A DNA stretch of 64,000 bases from Thiodiazotropha sp050305635 (GTDB lineage: Bacteria > Pseudomonadota > Gammaproteobacteria > Chromatiales > Chromatiaceae): positions 1 to 64,000 of the forward strand of contig JBNLFS010000057.1 in assembly GCA_050305635.1 (NCBI GenBank). The letters are read 5' to 3'. Made by a program: the position numbers and the translations under genes. Below the pieces are notes generated by a model that was not told where the DNA came from, ran no database searches, and was given only the letters and a program-made list of their open reading frames with translations. Numbering within the stretch: position 1 is the first letter of the stretch; each line of letters starts with the position of its first letter. Positions 1 to 9,612 of this stretch are shown here, piece after piece.

Positions 1-3000
1 CTCCAAGGTTACGTTACCGCGAGCGTCGTAAGCATACTGAGTTGCATAACCCCGGCGATTGAGTACCACTGAGAGTTGTGTCTCTACGTTGTGATTGAAT
101 TCGGTTCGATTTCCCTCATTGTCTTCCTGAGCGATCAGTCGACCCGCGTCATCGTAGATATTACGAATGAGTCTTCTATTCAGGGGATCCAGGATATCGA
201 GCAGCCCATGATTCGTGTTGTATCGATATCTTGTGAGCGCACCATCTCTATCAGTAACCGAGACCAAATCCCCCACTGAATCATAGGCATAGACCAGAGA
301 TTCACCTGCTGGATCTGTTACACCGGTAATGCGACCAGTGGCATCCCGGTTGAAACTTACGGTTTGGCCGGATGAATGACGGATAGCAGTACTGCTGTAT
401 GTCAGACTCTGGCCATTGGGATCGGTGACACGCTCGATACCAAAACCCTGATCAAGCTGGTAGACATAACCACTGCGCGTTGTGAGCGTGTAATGGGTGA
501 CCGGTTGGGCCTGATCATCACCCGCAATTGCCAGATAGCCGTTATCCAGGTCCGACAGATAGAGCGACTGCGCTTCCGTTGTCGCCAACGTCGATTGAGT
601 ACCCTCTATTGGCTCAAAGAAAAGATCGTAGATGCGATCGGTCGACATAAAGCAATTGGGATTACTGATTGCTCCTTCCAACCCGTTGGACGGTCTGGCC
701 ACCACGTGGAACTTTTCGACATCCTGATTGGGCAGGGTGACCGAAACAGTCTTTTCCGAAACGGGATAAATACAGATCGCATTGGTGTTGACCAGATTGG
801 GTCCGACTTGAAAGACTTCATTCTGACTGAGCTCCTGAGTCCATCCCTGGGTTGGTTCCTGACTCTCCTCGAGTCGGACATTCTGGTAGTCAACCGTCCA
901 TCCGTACCCGAAATCCAGGTTCTCACCACGTCTGCGACTATCATATGTTCTGGATACCGTGATCGGTATTCCAGACAACGAAAGCTCAAGATCCGTCACA
1001 CTGAAGCTGAATTGTCCGACTTTCAGATCACCGTCAACGAAGACCGATGCCCGCCGACCCATTACATTTCCGTTACTGTCTACTGCCTGCAATAGAATGT
1101 GGTAGGTTCCGTTGACCAGAGTAGTGGGATCGAAACTTGCTATAACCTCATTGTCGAAAGCCTGGTTGCCCCGATAGAGATCAACATAAGCGGTATCGTC
1201 CTGATCAGCGCGTTTGTATGCGAGCCATACCTCTGCCAGGTTGTCATCCTGTACCGTACCCACAACATCGGTTATCGATGTAATTATCGAAGCTGTAACA
1301 GGGGCATTGATCTCCACTACTGGGGGCGTCTGATCGCTCGGATCCCGAACCACCACATAGGCCGTGCGCTCCACAGTCTGCAAACCATCGCTCAGTGTGA
1401 CAGCTACCGGTATTCTACCGACCCTGTCAGGTGTGATCGTTGCTGTTAATAGCGCACCGACTGGAGCTGGTTCGCCATCGACTGTCAAGTTAACTTGTGG
1501 CGTTGTTGCACTGTTTATGGCATGGATACTGAGCACTGCCGAGTCACCCAGCTCAATTGGCTCACTTGGAGTGAATTCCAAATCAGCATCCAACACAGAA
1601 TCATCAGGCACAACCTGTACATACCAACTGATCAGATTATTCGATGCGTAGTTACCCAAACTGTCAGTAGCGGCAACACTTATTAGGAACACCCCCTCTA
1701 CAGTAGGCGTCCAGGTTATCGTACCATCAGCATCGATCACTGCTCCGGAGGGACTACCGGTTGTTAACCGATAGGTTATTGGATAATCCCCTTCACGATC
1801 TGTTGCTGTTGCATGATGAATATACTGCCTGCCTACCTTGGCATAGGTCGGGCGATACGCCGAATCAAATACAGGAGCACGATTACTGAACGCGTTGACT
1901 CTGATAAGCATATTGTTTGAATCTGTAGTCAATCCCCTCGAGTCTCTTACCGAGAGACGCACCCAGACAAATTGATTCGATAGTTCTTCAGGAGGGATCC
2001 AGCTGATCACACCCGTATCGCTATCGATCGACATTCCCTCCGGAGCAACGAGCAAGTGATAGGTAACCGCATCGCCGTCGGGATCACTCGCAATCATTCC
2101 ATACTCATAGGGTATTGAAACCTCGGCATTAGGCATTGTGCCTGACGTGATAACCGGAGGCTGATTATCATCTGCTACCGTTAGATTGAATTCCTGTACT
2201 GCACTACTATTAAGACGATCTTCAACATGAAAGCGTATTGTATGAGAACCCAGATCACGATCCGTAGGTGTCCAGTAAATTCGCAGCTGCTGGGTTCCAT
2301 TTCCTCGAACAAGCTCGCTTCGCATTGTCCGCGGAGACTGCTCGAAAACCACTCTTAAGTCATCCAGATTAGCGTAAGCATTAAGCGGGACATCATTCTG
2401 TACATCAAGAAAATAGGAATACTCATGATTAACAGAGGCGACCGTCTGCGGATTGAAGTTTACAATCTCGGGAGGGAGATTCGGCGCAACATTGACTGTA
2501 AACGTTTGAGTTGGCGCTGTACCGCCACGGGCATCACGTAGACCCAGCTCAAAGTGCTGGTCGCCTACCTGGGTAGGGGTCCAGCGAAAATAATGCATCG
2601 CGGCTTGCGTATGACGCGGATCATTCGGTCTACTAATATCGGTGTAAAAACTTTTAACGCGCTGAATATAGGCCTCACTGGGTCCTTCCAAAATATCTAC
2701 AAACGACGCGTCTTTATCCTGATCAGTTACTAACACCTGATTCATCAGATTCAGTAAGGAGTGCTGTACATAGTCTTGGTTATAGACAAACGGCACGCCC
2801 AGCGTGGCATGCGCACTGATATTAGCGCCTGTAAATTCAGGCGGCGTGTTAAATGGAACATATTTCCGAAGCTCAAAACTCTGTGTAACCACAGAACCCT
2901 CAGGATCCGACACGCGCAGAGTAACCTTCTCCCGATCATGCCGGGTCGTACTGAACTGTGCTTGCGGCCAACTGACATGGCCAGCTGCGTCAATCGTCAT

Positions 3001-6000
3001 CCCGGTCGGGCCCTCCAGACTGTAAGTCAGCGCCTCACCTTCGGGGTCTTCCACCTGCATGTCGTAGGCATATGTCTCACCTGCCACGACCTCCAAATCT
3101 GGCAAGGAGGTCACGACAGGCGGAAGATTTTGTATACCTGCCGACCAATTCAGAGAAATCGACTGACTCAAGCCATTCGTCGTTGCAGTAATCGAATCAG
3201 TACCCGATTTTTCTCCTCTGTAACAGTAAGTTGCGGTACCATGAGTGTCAGCAAAGCGATAAACATCACGATTTGTGGCACCGACTATGCTGAAACTGAC
3301 ACGCACACCATTGACAGGCTGTCCGAGCGCATTCAAAACCGTAGCTACCGCACACCATTCATTATCGAGAGACTGGGAGGACGATCCCGACAGCGTCAAG
3401 GAATGCACAGATCGTTCGACGCTGAGCGCCATCCCTCCTAAATAGCCATAGGATTCAAATGAATCATAACCGTAGATATAGGTCCCAAAAGGTTCCTGAG
3501 CCTCAATGTGATGAGAGCCCGTGGATACAGGCAATTGAGCGTAGGAAAACGCACTATTTGGAATCACACTGAATTGTGTCTCATCAACACTTTGGCCATC
3601 TATGGAAAGTGAAGATATGCTATCAGTCGGGACCAGGAGATTTACAAAATTGTAGGTTAAATCCCTTGCAGGTGTATTAATGGTATATTGAGTGAGAAAC
3701 TGCTCAACAGGAGGCACGATCACCATGAATGGGTCGGTATAGTCTCTCTCTAAGGGTCGGTAGTTATCATCAAACCCATTACTATTTGAGTATTGAACCA
3801 AAAGAATCGGGCGTGATGCATTGACCCGTTGGGGTTTAAAAGACCTGAACTCAAAATATTCTCCGTGGTCAAGCCTGGATCTGAGTACACCATCGATATA
3901 TACAGCTGTATTATCATAAGGTGCTACGATACGAAATGTGTCACCGTACTCTTCGTACCAATATCTACCATTCTCAGTACGCCCCCAAAATGGTGCGGTA
4001 TAGTACTCTGTAGCAAGACTTTCAACGGACGGCAACTGTTCAACAATATGATCACAGGCCGTATAGCCTACCGGGATCACCACACAATCCATTTGACTAA
4101 ACACACCGATAGGCTTATCCGCACGGATCGTGCTCCCAGTCAGATCAGCCTTAAAAGAGCCTCGAGTCTCCAAATTATACACATCACCCCGATTCATGGT
4201 AATTTCTATGGGTGTGCCCGCTTCTATCTGACCCTGATCACCCGTAAATATGTCCATTATCGGATCAATAGTTACCCGTGTATTATCGTCGGTAGCGACC
4301 ACGGTTGTAATCGGGCCTGGATTTCCAGAGTCAACCGTGGCAAGTATTCCGATCTTGCTCAACATGGTGTAGGTCGCAGTAATGTATTCTTGACCCAGAC
4401 TGGAGACCGGCAAGGCAAGAAACCCATCCGTTGTATCAACCTTTTGACTCATCATGTAGGCTGAAATTGGAGTCACTGAAGTGATATGTATTGCGTGATT
4501 CTCAATCAAAGCATTGAGAGCAAAACCGTTTGTTGCAGCATAGTCATCCAGATTGATGCTGTACGTTCTCATTTGATCGGCTGGCAACATTAGACTTTCA
4601 ACAATACCGAGTGCTGATATTTCTATTACCGCCTCCGTATCCGTGCCCGCCGAAACCAGATTGATGTCGAAGCTCCCGCCGGTCGTCACAGTCATATTAT
4701 GCGTGACCGGTATCCAGAACTCTGTGCCCACGTGGGTGTTCGTGCGCTCCGCCGGCAATACTTCTAATGATATATCCTGAACCGCAACCAGACCGTCAAG
4801 GTCAGTTACACTAAATTGAAGTTCGTAGCTACCAAGCGCCACATTAAGCGTCGCCCATGAGGCCACACCAGAAGCCGGATCAAACTGAACCCCATCCGGC
4901 GCATTCACCAGCGCATACGTAAGGCCATCTCCGTCTGGATCGCTTGCCTCAAGTGTATATCCCCACTGTTCTCCGGATATCACGTATGAGATTGGAACCG
5001 ACGTAATTTGCGGCGCTCGATTTCCTTGTAAAACCGTAATGAAGAATTCCTGTGTTTGCGTATCGATTCCATCACTGACAGAAATTGTCACCGGCCCATA
5101 CTCACCGATATCACTAGCCACTGGAGAGAATTCAATGGAGTTGTCCTGCAAGTGGGCGAACGCAGGTAATCCATCTACCGAATACACAAGAGAATCGCCA
5201 TCGATGTCCGTTGCCTGTATCATCAGGCTTGATGGCGCATTTGCCTCGAGACTCAAATCATCGATCGATTCCAATATCGGCTGACGATTGACATTTTGTA
5301 CAACGAGTGTAAACGATTGCACACCCAACGCGCCTTGGTCATCCTGAACAGTTACCGTCACCGCATGATCGCCGGCCGATGAGTAATCCGGCAACCAGGT
5401 AATCAATCCACTTTGATCGATCACCATACCCGCCAGCTCTGTGCTCAAGCCAAATATTAAGACATCACTGTCAGGATCTCTGGCCTGAACTTGATATTGA
5501 TAGGCCTGATTTTCTGACACACTTGTCACGGGCGTTGATATCACAACGGGTTCATCGTTGACAGGCGTGACTGTAACATCAACTGCTGCGATCGACGAAC
5601 CCAGCAATCCATCGCTGACCTGATAGGTAAATCGATCTACTCCACTATAGTCCGCATTTGGAGTATATATCAGATCTGGTATCAGCCCTGACAAACGCCC
5701 ATTGGATGGCTGATCAATAATTGCATAGGTAATACTGTCTCCATCCACGTCGTATCCATCAAGGACGAGATTCCGCGAACCATCTTCCTCTACCATCACT
5801 GATCCATTCGATGCCACGGGTGGATGATTGATGTGTTGAAGTGTCAGCGTGTAGCCCTGAGTGTCCGACAATCCTTCCGGGTCACGAACCCTGACAGTAA
5901 CGCTGTAGACACCGAACATACCTACAGGTGGCGACCATTCAATCAAACCAGTTGAGGTATCGATTGTCATACCCTGTGGAGCTGCAGTCAGTTCGAAGCT

Positions 6001-7086
6001 CAGCTGATCGCCGGCATCCGGATCCTGTGCGGTTACTGTGTAGCTATAGTGGACATTCTCAGTACCCGAAAGAACTGGGGCGCTTGTGATTTGAGGTGCT
6101 CGATTGGTCTGCGCGATGACCAGTTGATAGGTTTGTGTGTCGCTTAATCCCCCCTGATCATGAACACTGACGCTCACTTCATATGATCCCGCCGCATCAT
6201 AGGTCGGCAGCCAGTCAATAACACCTGAACTTGTGTCGATACTCATTCCCTGCGGGGCTTGAGTCAATTCAAACACAAGAATGTCCCCGATATCAGGATC
6301 CGACGCCAATACGGCGTAGCGGTATGATTGATTCTCAGAGCCCGATGTCATGGGCACTGATTCGATTACGGGCGGATGGTTTGCGTTTGTGCTTTCGGTG
6401 ACATTCAAATGGTACGATTGCTGATCGAACTCCCCCGCATCATCAACCGCTCTGACCGTCACATAGTGACTGCCTATCTGATCTTCCGTGGGAATCCAGC
6501 GGATCACACCGGTATTCGGATCAACCCTCATCCCGGGTGGCGCCACTTTCATGCTGTAGCGAATTGCGCCACCCTGATAATCAACCGCTTCGACCGCGTA
6601 GACGTATGTTTCACCCACTTCCGCCGTTTCAATCGGTGAACTCTTGATCCAGGGTGGCTTGTTACCTATCCGTTCTTTAGGGATCACTACCACAATTGGA
6701 GACTGGCAGGTTTCCACAGAATTTTCATTAACCACGGTCACGGCATAGTGGTAGGTATTACCGGTGATAACCTGGGTGTCCTGATACTGAGGATCAATCC
6801 TAGGGACCCCTACAACCTCCTGTATTACCTTGAAATCCACCCCACCATCATCACTACGGTATATTTTGTAGCTTGGCGCTCCGAAATTTGCCCAGATGAT
6901 CTGTACATCATCCACCCCGGCATACACTTCAAGATCGGTTAAGCAGAATTCTGCACTTTCGGAAATTCCTGTGATGGGCTCTTCTTCGATAGGTGTTTCA
7001 TCACCCGCTCGCACATGCCACGACGACAATAACGAAAGAGAAACAAAACCGACTTTTAGAAAACGCAGAATGTTACAGGCAGACAT
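1..7086 (-). CDS. Giant exported protein: Ig/cadherin-like repeats, IgGFc-binding-like domain, Rhs/YD core (3' end outside window)
   Basis: The frame is open from an ATG at 7086 to the left edge (2362 codons), so the C-terminus is missing. Residues 1-30 are a Sec signal peptide (basic start, hydrophobic stretch, ending VRAGDE). A fibronectin-III-like segment follows (about 45-140). Then come repeated putative-Ig/cadherin-like modules of about 90 residues, each opening NRAPQITS or NHPPVI and carrying a DPDGD/DPDIGD motif (about 142-778). Residues about 780-1165 resemble the N-terminal domain of IgGFc-binding proteins: GTEFWIP start, DKPIGVFSQMDCVVIP, then ACDHIVEQLPSV. An invasin-like Ig module follows (about 1228-1305), then more Ig modules. 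An Rhs-type entry sequence (SRTYDSRRRG, FGYGWT) lies at about 2010-2130 and YD repeats (RDATGRITGVTDPAGE, YDDAGRLIAQEDNEG) at about 2240-2362. I infer a secreted or surface adhesin/toxin-delivery protein. The coding sequence is richer in A/T than the neighbouring genes. Confidence 0.85.
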   Translation of the reverse strand, partial: MSACNILRFLKVGFVSLSLLSSWHVRAGDETPIEEEPITGISESAEFCLTDLEVYAGVDDVQIIWANFGAPSYKIYRSDDGGVDFKVIQEVVGVPRIDPQYQDTQVITGNTYHYAVTVVNENSVETCQSPIVVVIPKERIGNKPPWIKSSPIETAEVGETYVYAVEAVDYQGGAIRYSMKVAPPGMRVDPNTGVIRWIPTEDQIGSHYVTVRAVDDAGEFDQQSYHLNVTESTNANHPPVIESVPMTSGSENQSYRYAVLASDPDIGDILVFELTQAPQGMSIDTSSGVIDWLPTYDAAGSYEVSVSVHDQGGLSDTQTYQLVIAQTNRAPQITSAPVLSGTENVHYSYTVTAQDPDAGDQLSFELTAAPQGMTIDTSTGLIEWSPPVGMFGVYSVTVRVRDPEGLSDTQGYTLTLQHINHPPVASNGSVMVEEDGSRNLVLDGYDVDGDSITYAIIDQPSNGRLSGLIPDLIYTPNADYSGVDRFTYQVSDGLLGSSIAAVDVTVTPVNDEPVVISTPVTSVSENQAYQYQVQARDPDSDVLIFGLSTELAGMVIDQSGLITWLPDYSSAGDHAVTVTVQDDQGALGVQSFTLVVQNVNRQPILESIDDLSLEANAPSSLMIQATDIDGDSLVYSVDGLPAFAHLQDNSIEFSPVASDIGEYGPVTISVSDGIDTQTQEFFITVLQGNRAPQITSVPISYVISGEQWGYTLEASDPDGDGLTYALVNAPDGVQFDPASGVASWATLNVALGSYELQFSVTDLDGLVAVQDISLEVLPAERTNTHVGTEFWIPVTHNMTVTTGGSFDINLVSAGTDTEAVIEISALGIVESLMLPADQMRTYSINLDDYAATNGFALNALIENHAIHITSVTPISAYMMSQKVDTTDGFLALPVSSLGQEYITATYTMLSKIGILATVDSGNPGPITTVVATDDNTRVTIDPIMDIFTGDQGQIEAGTPIEITMNRGDVYNLETRGSFKADLTGSTIRADKPIGVFSQMDCVVIPVGYTACDHIVEQLPSVESLATEYYTAPFWGRTENGRYWYEEYGDTFRIVAPYDNTAVYIDGVLRSRLDHGEYFEFRSFKPQRVNASRPILLVQYSNSNGFDDNYRPLERDYTDPFMVIVPPVEQFLTQYTINTPARDLTYNFVNLLVPTDSISSLSIDGQSVDETQFSVIPNSAFSYAQLPVSTGSHHIEAQEPFGTYIYGYDSFESYGYLGGMALSVERSVHSLTLSGSSSQSLDNEWCAVATVLNALGQPVNGVRVSFSIVGATNRDVYRFADTHGTATYCYRGEKSGTDSITATTNGLSQSISLNWSAGIQNLPPVVTSLPDLEVVAGETYAYDMQVEDPEGEALTYSLEGPTGMTIDAAGHVSWPQAQFSTTRHDREKVTLRVSDPEGSVVTQSFELRKYVPFNTPPEFTGANISAHATLGVPFVYNQDYVQHSLLNLMNQVLVTDQDKDASFVDILEGPSEAYIQRVKSFYTDISRPNDPRHTQAAMHYFRWTPTQVGDQHFELGLRDARGGTAPTQTFTVNVAPNLPPEIVNFNPQTVASVNHEYSYFLDVQNDVPLNAYANLDDLRVVFEQSPRTMRSELVRGNGTQQLRIYWTPTDRDLGSHTIRFHVEDRLNSSAVQEFNLTVADDNQPPVITSGTMPNAEVSIPYEYGMIASDPDGDAVTYHLLVAPEGMSIDSDTGVISWIPPEELSNQFVWVRLSVRDSRGLTTDSNNMLIRVNAFSNRAPVFDSAYRPTYAKVGRQYIHHATATDREGDYPITYRLTTGSPSGAVIDADGTITWTPTVEGVFLISVAATDSLGNYASNNLISWYVQVVPDDSVLDADLEFTPSEPIELGDSAVLSIHAINSATTPQVNLTVDGEPAPVGALLTATITPDRVGRIPVAVTLSDGLQTVERTAYVVVRDPSDQTPPVVEINAPVTASIITSITDVVGTVQDDNLAEVWLAYKRADQDDTAYVDLYRGNQAFDNEVIASFDPTTLVNGTYHILLQAVDSNGNVMGRRASVFVDGDLKVGQFSFSVTDLELSLSGIPITVSRTYDSRRRGENLDFGYGWTVDYQNVRLEESQEPTQGWTQELSQNEVFQVGPNLVNTNAICIYPVSEKTVSVTLPNQDVEKFHVVARPSNGLEGAISNPNCFMSTDRIYDLFFEPIEGTQSTLATTEAQSLYLSDLDNGYLAIAGDDQAQPVTHYTLTTRSGYVYQLDQGFGIERVTDPNGQSLTYSSTAIRHSSGQTVSFNRDATGRITGVTDPAGESLVYAYDSVGDLVSVTDRDGALTRYRYNTNHGLLDILDPLNRRLIRNIYDDAGRLIAQEDNEGNRTEFNHNVETQLSVVLNRRGYATQYAYDARGNVTLE

Positions 7087-7397
7087 TTCTATTCCAATCA
7101 ACCACTCGCGTGGTTTGCTATTCCAATCAGCTGTATTGAGTTTGATCTGGATGAACTTTGAGTCGTTCGAAAACGGCCATCAAAGAAAAGCGGGATAGGA
7201 GATCGTGGCTGGCAAGACGTCCATGTGTAAGAGAATTCCTACAAAACTTCCCTATTTCAAACTTCCCTGACTGATTATTTAAGTGACTTGGGGAGTATCC
7301 CAATGATTAATGGCCGTGATCCTAAACAATTTGGTTTTGCTTGATCAAGTAAAAATTTTAATTTAAGGATTTAAACTACCCAATCATTCCTTTTGCT
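7087..7397. promoter_or_regulatory. Gene-free upstream region of the giant exported protein, with direct repeats
   Basis: This 311-bp stretch lies between the start of the giant Rhs-type gene and the stop of the beta-propeller gene. It should hold the promoter and leader of the giant gene. The 11-mer tattccaatca occurs twice (7090-7100 and 7119-7129), 29 bp apart, around a short hairpin (accac/gtggt, 7101-7114). The far part (about 7270-7380) is very A/T rich. No clear sigma70 promoter could be assigned. A weak GGAA sits about 7 bases before the start codon. Confidence 0.4.
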
Positions 7398-8309
7398 CTA
7401 CTCATTATCGGGATGGATGATTTCCTGCCATTTTTCGCCATCGAACATCAATATGTCCTTCTCACCCACGGACCAAAGCAACCCCTCCTTGACACTGAGC
7501 TTGTGGGTTGTAATCACCTTGTCCAACCCCACGTCCAGCGGCTGAACTTCATCGTCGATGACGACAGCCAACTGCTGATTGCCCGCTAGATAGGTCTTGC
7601 CTTCGTAGACTGCAACAGAGTACCAGTTGCCCGTCATATCTTCGTTGCTGATCTGTGTCCATTGGTTGTACCGGCCATGCAGCACCACCCCCTTGTTACC
7701 CGCGATCCACATGCTGCCGTCATCGGCACAGCAAATACTGGCAAGATGACTGTTGGTGGGACTGTCATCCTGGTGCCAGCGGTTGCCGTCGTAGAAGTAA
7801 ATTTCCCCCTGCCAGCCCACCGCGTAGATATGCCGGGCGTCACTGCCGTCGATATCGAAGAACCCGGTGGCACTGTCCCGGGTGAGGATTTCATCGCTGA
7901 TCGATGACCAGACATCTTCGCTGCGTTTGTAAACCTGACGGCCGTAGCCACAGACATAGAGTTCACCGTCGATGTTGCGGATCATCTCCACATAGCCGTA
8001 GGGCTGCTCGATGTTGAGGCCCGCGCCGGGAATCTGCTCCCGTTGTATGCCTTGGGCCGATACTTCGGCGACCTCCCCGTTCTTGCCGAGTATCCACCAG
8101 CCCCGGTAATCGCCGGGACCGGTTTTGTAGGTCAGCGCCTTGCCATCGAAATCGAAATCGGCCTTGCCCCAGTTGCCTTCGATGTAGGTAAAGAACCGAC
8201 AGAAGATGTCGTCGCGGGTGAGCATGTCGGGGAAGGCCAACAACCCCAGCGCGCCTTTGCGTCCGGAATGGGCATTGAGAAATGTTACAGGTACCTTGCC
8301 GTTGGTCAT
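7398..8309 (-). CDS. Beta-propeller protein downstream of a PAAR-like nuclease toxin
   Basis: A 303-residue protein without signal peptide or membrane segment. From about residue 60 it shows repeated blades of the type W-x-x-I, then YAVGWQGEIYFYDG, WIAGNKGVVLHG and YLAGNQQLAVV. This is the look of a WD40/YVTN/BNR-type propeller (about six blades). It is the last gene of the cassette and starts 24 bp after the stop of the toxin-like gene, with AGGAG about 13 bases upstream of its ATG. Its place directly behind a toxin makes an immunity or toxin-associated role plausible, but that is inferred from position only. Propellers of this kind also serve as generic scaffolds. The function is unknown. 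Confidence 0.75.
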   Translation of the reverse strand: MTNGKVPVTFLNAHSGRKGALGLLAFPDMLTRDDIFCRFFTYIEGNWGKADFDFDGKALTYKTGPGDYRGWWILGKNGEVAEVSAQGIQREQIPGAGLNIEQPYGYVEMIRNIDGELYVCGYGRQVYKRSEDVWSSISDEILTRDSATGFFDIDGSDARHIYAVGWQGEIYFYDGNRWHQDDSPTNSHLASICCADDGSMWIAGNKGVVLHGRYNQWTQISNEDMTGNWYSVAVYEGKTYLAGNQQLAVVIDDEVQPLDVGLDKVITTHKLSVKEGLLWSVGEKDILMFDGEKWQEIIHPDNE

Positions 8310-8333
8310 GATGATTTTCCGCTCCTTTTGTAC

Positions 8334-9608
8334 TTACACGCCCGGAGCCGAGGTGACCGCGCCGCCGGGGACGAAACCGGCCGGTGTCCGGTTGCCGCCT
8401 GAATCCGCTCTGAGCATGAGCTTGTCGGACTTGCCCGGTCCCACATCGAGCCCCATCTCCTTGTGGGCCGCCTCGCACTGCTTTTTCATACAGGCTTTGT
8501 TGCAGGTCTGTTTGACCTGGGTGACGGCATCGGCCCCCTTTTCGTTGGCATCCTCAAAACTCCAGGAACCGGCGCTCTTCTTGGTCGCCCGTTCGCCACC
8601 GCGCATCATCGGCTTGCCGGTGGGCGTGCTGAGTTCCTCGACCTTCATGAACTTGTCTTCTTCCACGTCGACGATGGCGTGGACCCGGCCATGCTCCTTG
8701 AGCTTGCCGGCGGCGTCACTTTCGCTCTTGGTGCCGCCCTCGAGACAGATGCAGGGCGCCGTGGTGTCGTCGTATTTATCACACCCCGGGTAGCGTTCAC
8801 CGGATCCCGCCTTGCGTTCTCCGGACGGCATGAAGCAGTGCGCGGGTATGACATGATGCGGCGTTTTACCGTCGCAACAGCCGAAATCGAAGGGCACCAG
8901 GTTGCAGTCGAGCTGGCCTTTGCACTCATCATCCTCGCACAGGTCCCGGGTGGCGCCGGCCTTGTTGTAAAACTCCTTCTTTCCCGCATCCGCTTCCACC
9001 ATGGCGTCCCAATCGACCTTGGCGTTGTCCTCCACCGCGGCCTTCTGGGTGGCCCCGTCGACCTTGTGGTCCTTGCGCGACTGCTGCTTGGTGTTGTTCT
9101 TGATGTGCTTTTCCATGCAGTCCTGGGTCTTCTGAGTCTCCGCCTTGCAGTCGTCCGAAGCGGTGGACATGGTCATCGCATCCATGTAGACCCAGGGCGG
9201 CGTCTGACCGGGTTGGCTGGCGTGGTTGTGGGTGGTCAGATCGAAACTGCGCACTACGTTCATGCCTTCGAACTTCACATCCATCGACCAGGCGTTGAAG
9301 TAGACCTTGCCTTTGATCTTGCTGGTGATGATGCCTTTCTTCGGAGCACAGCCCGCCTCGTCACCCATCGAGGTCTTGAAGTGGGACTTATTCTTGAGCA
9401 TCACCTCCTTCCCGGAGATCTTGACCTTTTTGCTGCCAGAGGTGGTGTCCGACGCCATCCCGGTGTTGGGATAGGGGATGGGCACGCCCGGTGGGGTGGC
9501 CGGGGTCTGGGGCGGCGTGAAACAGACATCGGGAAAGGCGCAGATGGCCTTGCCGTTGGCTTTCTTGCAGGAGACCTCGCGGCCGTTAGCAAACACTTTG
9601 TTGGCCAT
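8334..9608 (-). CDS. DUF4150/PAAR-like protein with C-terminal Tox-GHH2-type HNH nuclease domain
   Basis: A 424-residue predicted type VI secretion effector. Residues 1-130 match the DUF4150 PAAR-like fold: MANKVFANGREV start, a cysteine pair in the ICAFPDVCF stretch, PPGVPIPYPNTG and SGKEVMLKNKSHF. This fold caps the VgrG spike. Residues 130-240 are a hydrophilic linker. From about 241 the sequence resembles the GHH2 branch of HNH/Endo VII toxins: TPHHVIPAHC (His251-His252), APCICLEGG near 285 and EHGRVH ending at His310. It contains many Cys residues, which may bind metal. It starts five bases after the stop of the thiolase-like gene, in the usual order of such cassettes. The target (DNA or RNA) cannot be told from sequence. 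No VgrG gene is present in the window. Confidence 0.8.
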   Translation of the reverse strand: MANKVFANGREVSCKKANGKAICAFPDVCFTPPQTPATPPGVPIPYPNTGMASDTTSGSKKVKISGKEVMLKNKSHFKTSMGDEAGCAPKKGIITSKIKGKVYFNAWSMDVKFEGMNVVRSFDLTTHNHASQPGQTPPWVYMDAMTMSTASDDCKAETQKTQDCMEKHIKNNTKQQSRKDHKVDGATQKAAVEDNAKVDWDAMVEADAGKKEFYNKAGATRDLCEDDECKGQLDCNLVPFDFGCCDGKTPHHVIPAHCFMPSGERKAGSGERYPGCDKYDDTTAPCICLEGGTKSESDAAGKLKEHGRVHAIVDVEEDKFMKVEELSTPTGKPMMRGGERATKKSAGSWSFEDANEKGADAVTQVKQTCNKACMKKQCEAAHKEMGLDVGPGKSDKLMLRADSGGNRTPAGFVPGGAVTSAPGV

Positions 9609-9612
9609 CCGA

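Noticed and set aside
2761..3441. 226-codon + strand frame inside the giant exported gene
   Set aside because: The minus strand is continuously open with clear Ig-like modules, so the + strand frame is antisense noise.
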